A stretch of 64,000 nucleotides of DNA from Ischnura elegans (lineage: Eukaryota; Arthropoda; Insecta; Odonata; Coenagrionidae). Positions within the stretch are counted from its first letter, which is position 1. Every line of letters starts with the position of its first letter. The translations under genes were made by a program, and so were the position numbers. Where the stretch lies: assembly GCF_921293095.1 (NCBI RefSeq), contig NC_060253.1, forward strand, positions 96,985,073 through 97,049,072, given 5' to 3'. Shown piece by piece: positions 1-11,000 of the stretch. The notes under the pieces were generated by a model. That model did not search any database. It was not told where the DNA came from and saw nothing but the letters and a program-made list of their open reading frames with translations.

Positions 1-700
1 CCTGCCTGCTCTCACATGCCGACTGGCGCTCTTTCCTCGCGCGGCCGACGGGCGGCGACACTTGCTCTCACCCCTCCCCTATCCCCTCCTCATTTCGAAC
101 TGTACCGCGCGGCGGCGCTGTGTTCGCTCATCCGTCTCCTTGCTCATCGATAGCCGCTCCTTTCTCTTCTCCTTCTCCCGCCCACGCATTGATTGGCCCA
201 TTCATGGGGTCGAGAGTGATGCTGCAGCACGGTGCGGTGCAATGAGGGAGCGGAGTGCGATGCTCACTTGTTTCGCTTGCGAGCGGGGTGCAGCTAGTCT
301 CTTTAGAATGTCCTGAATTTTTTTCGCGTAGAATAGGATTATCGCCGCTTTTGATGTTTTTGATGTTGAAAGTCCTTTCACTTGGAAAGTAGTATTTCGT
401 AGGAGGAGGGCCTACATTTAAATGAAGCGTGTGCGTCAAGGCCGAATGCCATCCGGGTGGCGGCCGAAGTGTGAAATTCGAAAGCATCTGCTCTCGAGAT
501 AGAAGGAAATTGGGGCGGAAGAGGAATGGTCTGTCCACAAAGCACTTCCATATCCTTAGTGGTCACGTGACAAATGGCAGGAGCACGATAACTACTCTTC
601 AGTGGACGTGATGCGCACCTCATTTTCCGCGGAATCCGAAGAGCGCAAATGGCTGTGCGTGTGGGGGAGAGGGGATAATAAACAATTTTCCGCCTCATTT
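1..700. promoter_or_regulatory. CpG-rich, promoter-like block, no gene recognised
   Basis: The first 300 bases are much richer in CpG than the DNA that follows. They contain a CTATCGATGAG-type DRE-like site (minus strand, near 145-155), an inverted CCAAT box near 190, and CpG runs at 35-60 and 105-120. A perfect palindromic E-box GTCACGTGAC lies at 562-571. Open frames here are short and look like no protein I know. The block resembles a housekeeping-type arthropod promoter or first non-coding exon of a gene lying mostly outside the window. Direction is unknown and this reading is inference. Confidence 0.3.
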
Positions 701-3700
701 ACTGTTTTCTATAAAACTCTTATTTTCTATAAAACTCTGCAAATTATTTTTTCGTGTTGGCAGCAATGTTCATGAATTTAATTAAAATTTCGTACCATTT
801 TAGGTGGAAATTTGTTTAGTAAGTTTAAATTAACTTACCTCTCCCGAGTTAATATAATTACCGGAAGTTATGTGGGGATCGTTAAAGAAGTTACTCCCAA
901 ATATGGCGACAAGAAAACAATACAGGTTTATTTTCATAAATAACTAGCTATAAAAATCTCCACATGAGCACTAGGAAAAAACCAAGAGGGTTTACTAAAA
1001 AATACGTAAACGTCTTGCTACTGAGTGTATAAAAATATCAAAATTGGGCCTAGAAAGTTGCTTAAATCGAGTTTAGTAAAAATTTCAATTGCGATAGGCG
1101 TTTTGTTGGAACCGGGAAACCTCGGGTATCGCGTCATGATGATGAAATTATTCGTGAAGTAAGATTTTCCGTAAATATAGTTTTTTTAGGGTACCAAAGG
1201 TTCAAAGTGCTTCCATGTATTGAAAGGCATCTATGAAAAATGAGCGGATGAGTTCTGAGTGTGAATGTTTTCTTGACGATCTACAAGAAAGGTGTCCGAA
1301 AAGTGTCGCCACCCTGGAAATCATGGTAAATGCTTGAAAGAATTTTAGTGCGCGGCATACAATAATGCATGGAATTTTTAATCCTTTATAAATATATCGG
1401 CTTTACCAACCGCCAATTTGAACTTAAATGAAGCTGTAATTCGATATTCCAGAACTAATTAAGATAAGGCATAAAAAGGGAAATAGCGGGCTAGTGATCA
1501 TTAGGTATCGTATATTTGGGGTGACTTTTTCTCATTTTTGGGAGGTTATTACATTATAAACCCACGGCATTGTTTAAAATATGTTCAAAAAAGCCTTAAA
1601 ATTTACTTTTAATGCGTTGTTTTACTACATAAGAGATGTGCAGTGGAGTGGAAAGTTTGTAGGGTGAAATACAATGGTGCATAAAAAGTTTAATTAAATG
1701 TTGAAGTACTTGCATTATAAAGGGTGAAAGGGCCTGTTTGAGTTACTAAAATTATGGGAATCATTCCTTCCCCTTGCGATAATTTCAAGTTTTCCTTCGG
1801 GATACCCTCTAAATTGGATGAGTAAATAAATTTTGGGAAAATAAATTTTCACCACTATTGACACAAATGAGGCGATATATTTCCTTGTAATTCCATCAAT
1901 TGCCTACTTCTCTAGCTTTCCGCGGTGAAAACTCATCGGACCTAACCATTTTGCTGATAATTTGGTGACGCATACGAAGAGCGTTCCTACCTACCACGTT
2001 CCTACATATCTGTTAGTTTCTGTAGGCTCCTTGCACCAGCATCGCGTGATTTGCAGTTGTTTACGCTATTGGGAACGATTCTTATCCTCAAAGAGCGGTT
2101 TTCCTTTAGGGAGTAATAAACCTGAACTCCATTAAGGTCTGTAAGAGTATTCGGCGAAACTTTGAGGAAATGCCTAATCGCCATGAATAAAAGCCGTAGT
2201 AAATTTCCGCACTATTTAAATATGAAAATAAATGTAAAAACTAGGCCATCTACGGAAAATAATAGCGTTTCCTTTCCTCATAGGGAAATCTTTCCTTTGT
2301 GTAGAAATAGCAAAGCACGGTTTCGCTAGTAGTGGGCCCCGTCGTCCCAATGACGGCGTGGGTTTTTCCATATTCCCTATCTTCCATTCCTGTCCTTTCT
2401 CTGGAGGCGTTGTCGGGCTCTCATCGCATCCTTATTTCCTTCTCTATACTTCCCCTTCAGAGGTGTGCGGGTTAAAAGCAAAGGATTTATACCCTGCCTT
2501 CGGTATAGTAACCCTGTGAGCCCGCATAGGGTACTCGTTTCACCCGTCGAAACCAGGTCATTCAACATTAAGATTGTGTAGAAATTGACTACCGTCTTCC
2601 ATTCTCACCCAATGAGGTCACCAACTCTTAAGAAGTGGGCACTGGGCATCAACTTTCGCTTTTTTAAACTTTGAACGAATGGGAGAATGGATGAACGAGG
2701 AAGATTTTTTTCTCGTCATATCTTATCTTTCCCTTACATCGGTCGAGTTTGTTAAATTGCTCAGCGATTTCGGGTCCGACCCCATTTTGCCGAGTGGTTT
2801 CCGAGGCGTTGTCCCAAGGGTGAGCGCACGCCACCTTTGCCCGAATTCCTATCCGAGTGCTTTAATATATCACTTTCTTTCTTTCCTCGCCAGATGAGCG
2901 CAGATTGTGGGGGATTCCAGAAGGAAAATATGAAATTATCCCAAGATAAAGACCACCCTCATTTGTATTACTTATGTCTGCGGGGCCCTATAATGCATAT
3001 TTCTCACTTATCTCAAGAAAAAAACAGTATGCCATTGCTCTCCAATTAGAGAAAAGGTAACAAGATAAAACTAGCTGTAGTTATATTCCACAATTTAAAC
3101 GGAAATCTTTGTGAAAGCGTAAGACCCGAAATCGCTCGCATTTTAGCAAATTTGACTAATACAAGGGATAAATAAGTTACGACGAGAAAAAATTCTTCAA
3201 ACAGCCATTCTCGCACGATCAAAATTAAAAAGACAGCTCTTGAAAATGGCGTCTAAATTAACGTTGAATACGATTTAGATAAAAACATAAGTGTGGAAAA
3301 TGACCACGGCTGTTTCTATCTTGTTAGTATCAATTTCCACAAAGTGAGCTCATTGGCAATCGACCGGAGTAGAAAAGGTCTTTTTTCAGCCTTATGATAA
3401 ACAAACCATGTGTCAGTGATGAATAACTTGTTAATCCTCCAACACCTTATTGCTTTCTCTCCTCGGTTGATTCGCATTCCAAGTTCAAATTCTCCTATTT
3501 CTTTCCCATCCCTCCTTTCCGTTTTACCATCACTCTTCGAGTTTTCCTACCCTATATTACTCGGATTATTTCTTCTCGATGCTCTTATATCAAATCTAAT
3601 TTCTCCTCCTTAATGTTGCTTGTGGGTATGTAAACTTGAACCACCAAAGGTTGGTGGCTCGTGCCCCAACTTTTACCTCTACATTCCTATCGCTTACCTT

Positions 3701-6700
3701 ATCACTTACCCCTTCCTTACCGTGGTTCACATGTAATACCAAAGTCACCCCTCGTTGACTTTCCTCGCTACCCTTATTTACAGCCCTGTACTCATCACTT
3801 CAGTCGTCCCCACAATCACTCCATCTTACTTCACGCAGTATCAAAGCATCCAGACATCCTTTCTCCATTTCCCTTTTGATGTTTTCTGGCTTACCCACCC
3901 TCATTATTGAGCTAACATCCCTTGTCTCAGGATTCATGGTTCCCTTCTTCCTCTCCATCAACCTGGCCTTCTTTCCTTCTTTCTTGGGTACTGCTGCCAA
4001 TAAGTCTCTGTAAGGGTTTTGCATGACGGCGACTGTGAGGGACTTGTCCACCTCGCTGGTGGGAATGACAACCGCCTTTAAGGGCTGCATCCCATTCGAT
4101 GAGTTTCCGAAGCTTATTTAATTGTACTGCATATTTACAGAAAAGAGGTTGTTCATAGGGTGCGTCCTTTTCGACAGATTTTTTTCCGCGACACCATCAC
4201 GTGGACTATCTTTCATCTGTCTCCTAGCCTTCGACCTTTTTAGAGCCATTACTGGTGGCAATTGAGAATTACTCTCGCCAGAGCAGGTCTAGTAGTCAAA
4301 GAAACGCGAAATCCATTCCACTACGACAAGTTCCAAGGGAAAGGAGAGGGCGTAGAGCTATATAGCTAACCCTCTGTTTGCCATCAAAATTCACCCTTTA
4401 GTTGAGTCATTTTTTTCTATGTAAACTGGCAGCGGAGTGAATAATTCATTCGGAAACGGTGTTTGGCTTTTAAAATTACCGAAACCATTTTATTCACCTA
4501 CACAAATTTCATTAAATTGGCAATGTGAAGCAGATTTCCACGTAAAATATAGTTAGTATGAAGTTGGATTTGGAAGGATCTCTTCCTTAGAAGTCATTCC
4601 TATAATCGTTCGTATTCTTGATGCCGAATCTTCGTTGGAACTAAGTTAGCTCCCGAAACTGATTATTTAACAAGGCAGCTTATTTACTAAGCCGTGGTAA
4701 TGGAAACCAATAGTATCACCGCACAGTTACTTCAATGCATTTCCGGGAGGTCGAAGAACCGCGCAGCTCTCGAGTACGTTAATGTAAATTTAATTTTTTT
4801 TTCTCTTCATGTTTTTTCAGTTTTGGTGGAGTATTTCAAGGGAATATTAAAAAAGATTATTTGGAGTTAATTGGAGTTGCTATCAACATTTAAATATTTG
4901 CAATGTGGCCTTTTTCCATTAGCACCATTGTACCTTTGTCTGCCTTCTCGATAATTTATTCGTGGTCTTTCTCTAGTTTTTCAAAGTGAAAATATGGTAA
5001 AGTATATTTTTAATTTAATTCCTAGCAATGGATTTTCAGATTATAAATCCCGATTCCATGAATTTAATTTACTGAAATTTTATCCAAGCGGTCACCGATA
5101 GATAAATGAATGATAGTACTTTCCATTAGTAAAAAATGCGAAACGCTAAGGTGCCAATTCTCAGATGGCCTTATCGCAGTCAATTGCGATTGCCTAATTT
5201 CAGTTCGAGAGAAGGGCTTTTCTTATTTTATCAAAAATGTTAGCTGGAAAAATTAAAGTAATAAGCAAATGGGTCTAATTCGAGGGTAAAAAACGGAAAA
5301 TTACACCTTCCAGTAGAAGTCATGCAATGGTTCTCATAACGAATTTTTTATTGCCTACTTCGTACTTTATAATTTACCTTACCGGTTAAAAAGCACCTAC
5401 AGAATGAATCAAAAGTTAGTGCGCAAACTTTGCGAAATTTAGCCACGATGATGGGAGTAATAATGACTGTAATAATCCCCACAGCGTTTATTCCCGCGAC
5501 CGTTGTCAGTCCTTATTGCGGTCACAAGCCTCAAGTGATAGTGGAAAAGTCAGTGCCAAAACCGGTTGCGGGAATGTTATAGAGACATTTTAACTACCGT
5601 AAGCAACTGGAAAGGTCGTGTCAAGGTTAGGTGCTAAAAGAAAGGCAGTCAGAGAATCATAATATAAATAATATCACTGGTAAAGTATTTGCATCTTTTA
5701 ATACAAATTACATTCGTTATGAGGTTCATTCAAAGCATACGTAAAATTTATGATTCAAAAAATTCGTAAAATACATGATTAAAGAAGAAAAAATAAGGTT
5801 GTGACACTCGGCAAAAATTAAAAGAGAAAAGAGAAAAAGTCTCCATCAACAACAGTACAAAGGGCCCTGTCAGACGAAAAAGTTAGCCTTCCCTAATTGG
5901 TTTTCAAGAAACTTTGTTGCAACTTCAAACAAAGAAAGACCTGCAGCCAATGTCACATTATTCAGTATGTTAAGTATGATGGTAATCCTATTGTTCGCGG
6001 CTCTCATGTCAGTGCTGTGAAGTTGAGCCAGAGACAGCGGCTTAACTGTGATGGCACCACGCGTGATTGTAGTGGGAAATCTGTCCCCAAATTGGCGTCT
6101 CTGCCTCCCCGTTCTATACCAAGCCTGAGGGGTTAATGCTCCCTACACTCTGTGGGTGGCCCAACATCCTTATTCGAGCTCCGCCCACAATATGCCATCA
6201 ATGATATTGACCGCACGTATGTAAATATTCCCCTCGCGCTGTTCTCCTATCTGCTGTTGCAACCTCTTCTCAACCAATGTTTTCACTACTACCACAAATG
6301 AATCAGTAGACTGCTACACGCACTAGCGCAAGACATGTACACCAATTAATATAATTCACTCAGAAAAAAAACTAGAGGTGATCGAAATTCCAACCAGGGT
6401 CTCTCTAAAAATGATCTGGTGAACCACTATTACATTTTATATACTCTCGAGTTGGGAACCTTTCCGCTGCGTTCAGGTTGGCTAACTTAAAGGGTGAATG
6501 TGAATATGCTTCTAGACTAGCCAATGAAGAACGCGAGTAATTAAATTTTGTTAACATGTATTTATTTTGCCATTTCATACAGGTGATTCGTAAAAGGCAA
6601 AGAATTTCTACAGAATCTGGAATCGAAATAGCATAGCTTATATGATATGGCGTGTCTCCGTGAAGACATTGATCAGACAATGGGCATGTGTTTACTGGAA

Positions 6701-7061
6701 TGCAATCAGCTTCTAATCTCTCTAAACAACCCACTTACTGCTCATTTCAAGGAACAACGTAATGATTCTGCGCAGTTAGCATTGTAATATAGCTATAAAA
6801 GAAATAACTTAATGGATATCCTTCAAATATGAAATTAATTAGAAATACTGTACAATTATTCATTTATCTTAAAAAAAACTCTAGTCTCAGTAGCTGGTGA
6901 TGAAATGAATTTGCGTCTGCTTCCAGGAAAAAAATGGCGAAATGAAATGTGGCGGCAATGTAATCTTTGTTTTCGATAACTATACATACTTCGTGTAGCG
7001 TGCCAATGTAAGGCAACTGTGCGGCTCTATACAAACATTATCGATACGCATAATTTTAGTT
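701..7061. other. AT-rich intergenic DNA, no gene seen
   Basis: No exon-like open frame with splice signals or recognisable protein similarity is visible on either strand. Short open frames are scattered and AT-biased. The only structured part is a CpG-richer patch at about 2340-2570 that matches the tandem repeat at 32905-33561. The stretch ends at the presumed 3' end of the DUF389 gene. Confidence 0.6.
2385..2570 (+). repeat. Dispersed repeat, diverged copy of the 33-kb tandem family
   Basis: The stretch CTGGAGGCGT-T-GTCGGGCTC at 2401-2420 and the bases after it match 33409-33440 nearly base for base. The tail with AGCCCGC followed by GGGTACTCGTTTC (about 2519-2542) matches 51575-51600 and, more loosely, 33535-33560. 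No coding function is visible. It is probably a fragment of a repetitive element present at least four times in the window. Confidence 0.55.
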
Positions 7062-7067
7062 TTTATT
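7062..7067 (-). terminator. Candidate poly(A) signal for the DUF389 gene
   Basis: AATAAA on the minus strand, about 685 bp beyond the stop codon of the DUF389 gene. No earlier canonical hexamer was noticed between the stop and this point, but variants were not excluded. Transcript data would be needed to fix the real 3' end. Confidence 0.35.
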
Positions 7068-7751
7068 TCAGTCACGTCTTGAGTGATTCATTAGTATTAA
7101 ATTTTAAACTTAGTTTAAATTTATGAGCTCAATATATCGCTGTGGCCAGTCTTTGCCCACGCAAAGGGGCGCCTATATGTTCGGAAGAGAGACACTCGCT
7201 GTAATACGGTTTTCACTGCTGCATATTTACTTCAAAGTGTGAGTAATCATTGACAATTTTGGGTTAAATATCGACCGCGACATGTCTGCAGCGAGTCACG
7301 CCATTCCTTTCGCGTGCCGGTGACTGCATTCGCTCACTGCGACCATTCGGACACTGAGTGGGCGGCAGGTCTGCACGGCAATAGCTAGCGGGCGGGCGGG
7401 GGGTGGCGAAGGAGCTCCAGACAGTGGAAACACGCTGTGACAGGAAATACTAATGAGGCAAGAGTGCGCAGATAAAGCGTGTCCCCTCTGAAGCCCTCCT
7501 GCGCCATCTCCAGCCCCCTGCAATGGATGGACGACACACCACAGGGGGTTGGACGCCAAATGCACAACCGGCCACTCAGGCGTCTTTGCAGTCCCCGTGA
7601 CCGCAATGGTGTGAGGGGCCCAGGCCGCCCTCCTCCATGGCGGGCCGCTCGGAGGTATCTGGGCGGAAGAGAGAGGCCCTGTGGGCAGCAGGTGGGCGCG
7701 ATGGTATAGCCTCCGAAGGGGCGTAAGGCGCCAAATGTGGCATCCGTCTAA

Positions 7752-8036
7752 TCAGACGTCTTCGTCGTCCGTGGGCGTGGTGGCGGAGCGCCCTCGGCCC
7801 CCTTCCTCGATGGTGGGCAGCTCGGAGGCGTCTGGGGGCAGCAGAGAGGCCCTGGCGGCGGGGCGTCGTGGAGTGTTGAGGTGCAGGGAGCGGGAGAGGC
7901 GGGTGAGGAGGTGAGGAGCGGGGGGCGTGGGGGTGTGGGGGCGGAGGAGGGATCGTCGGAGGCGGTCGCTCTCGGCTGGGGGCGGTGGCAGCATGCTTAG
8001 AGGCCGACCCCGGGGACGCAGCAGCTGCTCGGTCAC
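7752..8036 (-). CDS. DUF389 gene, terminal coding exon 12 (aa 478-571)
   Basis: Acceptor TTGCAG|GTG, open to TGA 7754-7752. The tail is Pro- and Arg-rich and low in complexity (LLRPRGRPLSMLPPPP, later HTPTPPAPH) and ends in the acidic TTPTDDEDV. It is GC-rich and likely disordered. The frame stays open upstream of the acceptor to 8321, but that part is intron and fold-back repeat. Confidence 0.85.
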   Translation of the reverse strand: MTEQLLRPRGRPLSMLPPPPAESDRLRRSLLRPHTPTPPAPHLLTRLSRSLHLNTPRRPAARASLLPPDASELPTIEEGGRGRSATTPTDDEDV

Positions 8037-11000
8037 CTGCAACACAAAAGTTGTGAATATTCGACCAGAGCTTAGAGTCTCCCGGCGTGTCAATCGCAGA
8101 AAGGTTTCCACCGGGTAATTTTCTCCATGTCTCCCGACGTTTCGAAGAGCAAGTCGCAAAGCGTCTGAATAGAAGATCCCCTGAAGATGAAGAGCAAGCC
8201 GCTGTACGAAACGTCGGGAGTCATGGAGAAAATTACCCGGTGAAAACCCGAAAAACCTTTCTGCATTCGACAGGAGTTCGCTTGATCTGCATCCTGCCAG
8301 GAATGCCCTCTTATAAGCCAAGAAAGATCTGATTCTTTCCGGGGGAATAGACTAAAAAAAAGTTTTCTCGGCTCTCAAGCCGGATGAGATTGTCCATTAC
8401 CTTCAACATTGGGAGGTCCGACACGTTCCTCGTGATCAGGGATTGATGCTGGTGCCATGACAGTGGCCTGAATTTATACTTATATCGCAGCTGTAGTCTC
8501 TTCCCGGTGGTAGGTGCCGATTTTAGTCCTCCAATTACTTAATAGTTTTCAGTTCTGGCTCTTAAAAAATGGACCCTCTCAACCGCCTGATAACCCGAGA
8601 AAATCTTATTCCTCCGGTATAAGAGTCAGTTAGGACTTTAGCCGTTAATATTGAAAGTTATATCTGGGTGTGCGTTGGAATTATTTTGATTTCGTTGGTT
8701 CGGTAATGAAAAGGAGACTTCGTTGACTTTATCAGTGGAAGTCAACGAAGTCTCCTTTTCATTTTCGAATATTAACTTCCACATAGTTGAGCCTAATAAA
8801 ATTGAACGAATTGCGTTGGTTATTTTTTTAAGATGTCTGTAATTGTGCGCGGAAAAGAAGAAATCCATTACCTATCTGTAAGGAGAAACATCTCTCTTTT
8901 TTCTTTCGTTTATTCCGGATATAAATAAAATATTTGGTCCTTAAATGTTGCCTTCTGTGTTTGGTTTAACCGATTAAGGGTTGAAACTCTTCAATAAACG
9001 CAAATTCAAGAGATTGTGGAGAGAACTTTGATCTGCTCCTCGATTTAACCTACCTCTGGTGTGGACTGCTGGAAGTAGCTGACCCTGCGAACTTTTTGGA
9101 AGGTGCGGTCGGCCACGGCTTCCCGCACCGCATCCTCCAGCCGCCGCTCCATCGCAGCTTGCCGCACTCCGCCTACGGACCTGCGCAATGTGAAAACGAG
9201 GAAGGCGTAATATGAGAATCAAACCCATCAAAAGACAAACTCATCTGCATACGGGCATAAAGACAACATGATGGCAAGCCTTTCGACGAAGAAAAAAAAG
9301 TAGCCCCACCAAAGAATGATGGGCGGGCGAAAAACCGAAACATCTATGAATTAAGGCCGTCATTTTCTAGATTGCCACGAGACAAGCACCGGGGTCAATG
9401 CACTCATGAGCCGTGATAAGGCGCCGGTTACCGTCATACATATTTCAGGCCTAAATGTGTATGAGAGGTAATTGCTCAGAGGTGAATTGGTGGAATAAAT
9501 TACATTTTCACCCCGTTATCGAAGGAGTGAACTGAAACGCGGTTTGTGGTTAAGACGATCCACGGTTAAGATTAAATTAAATTCATGACATTTACCGTGC
9601 TCTTGGCGCGAATTTGTTTACCGTTTCAGATTTTAAAATAAAAATAAAGTCAATATTTTAATAAGGATAAAGTCAATATAAAAAAGATTTAATTCAGATG
9701 AAACCCTTTTAAATGGGCAACTACTAAATGTTACTTTTGTTTGAAAAAAGGCAAAATTTGGTATTAGTGTTATGCTTGGATTTACTTCGACTGCTTGCCA
9801 AGGCCAGGCGATTGGCTTATGCCTTACGAGTCTCAAAACTATTGCATTTATAGATCTCGAGAGGGTTGGAGATCAAAGAATTGTTGTAAGCCTCGCTCAC
9901 AACAGCGCATTTTTGCACAACTTATCTACCAATGAATCTAATAAGTTGGATAAATTCTAATAATCTCAGCTTAATATTCTATACATTGATTTTTGGGGCA
10001 ATTACTAAGATCTAGGGCTATTCAAAAACATTGTTAACTTGCAACTGGCCAGCATATGCGGTGACTGATTTTTCCAGAGTTAATATTCAACCAAAGTCGA
10101 GTTTGGTGGCCTTTGATGTTGATTTCAACCAATAGAGATACTTTCCACATTATCCACTATAATTATTGTGAAGTTTCGTCCAGTTAAGTTATTGGGAAAA
10201 GAAATTTTGACGATAACGTCACTTAAAGAGTTTTTTTAGTGAATGTGGCTTTAATACCTATGAATGGACATATGGGTTGACTCTTCTATTTAGGCCCTTT
10301 CCATAGACTTAGCAGCGAGCCGAGTCTCATGCTTTGTGTTGTTTTCGCGTGTTTGTGGCTGGGTTCCCAAGATGGCGTCACTCACCTGGCGTTGAGGTCG
10401 CGGTTCCGGTCGCCGTCGCGAGTGTGCTGCAGCATCACGGAGCGATTGTACTCGCGGGTCACCTTGATGTCATGTTCCCAGAAGCGGCGCATGTCAGGAC
10501 TGGACGTGTAAGGTGCTGCCACCTCCTTCACCTACGCCGTAGGAAAGAAACACTCTTGTTTATTTCACTCATATCACCTCGAGACGATCTTTTTTTTCAT
10601 ACTAAGAATTTATTCAATCGTGCGCTGATTTTGATCCGCGTCCGAGGTTTTCTGTTACGTAATTTTGTTACCTTTATTCATGTCTAGTAGATGAGACTAC
10701 ACGATGAACAATTTTCAAGAAATTTGAAACATTTTGTCTTACACACAGGTTATAAGCGGCTATATGGTTGTTTTACAAACGGCATGGTAAGATCGATATG
10801 TAAGACAAAATTTTGTCTTACATGTCGATCAAAAAGACATTGTGAAATTAATTCCCGTGAACCTTGAGTAGGTACATATTTATGGCACTGGACTCTAAAA
10901 AATGGAATGCCGATACCCCCTCCGAAATTTAAGTCATGAGGTTGCGCATTTGGCCATTTTGAGAAAGATCATAAGTGTTACATCCATTTTTAAATACATG

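Noticed and set aside
7752-8321. 189-codon minus-strand frame starting at 8321
   Set aside because: The part upstream of 8036 is intron and fold-back repeat. A TTGCAG acceptor in phase with exon 11 fixes the exon start.
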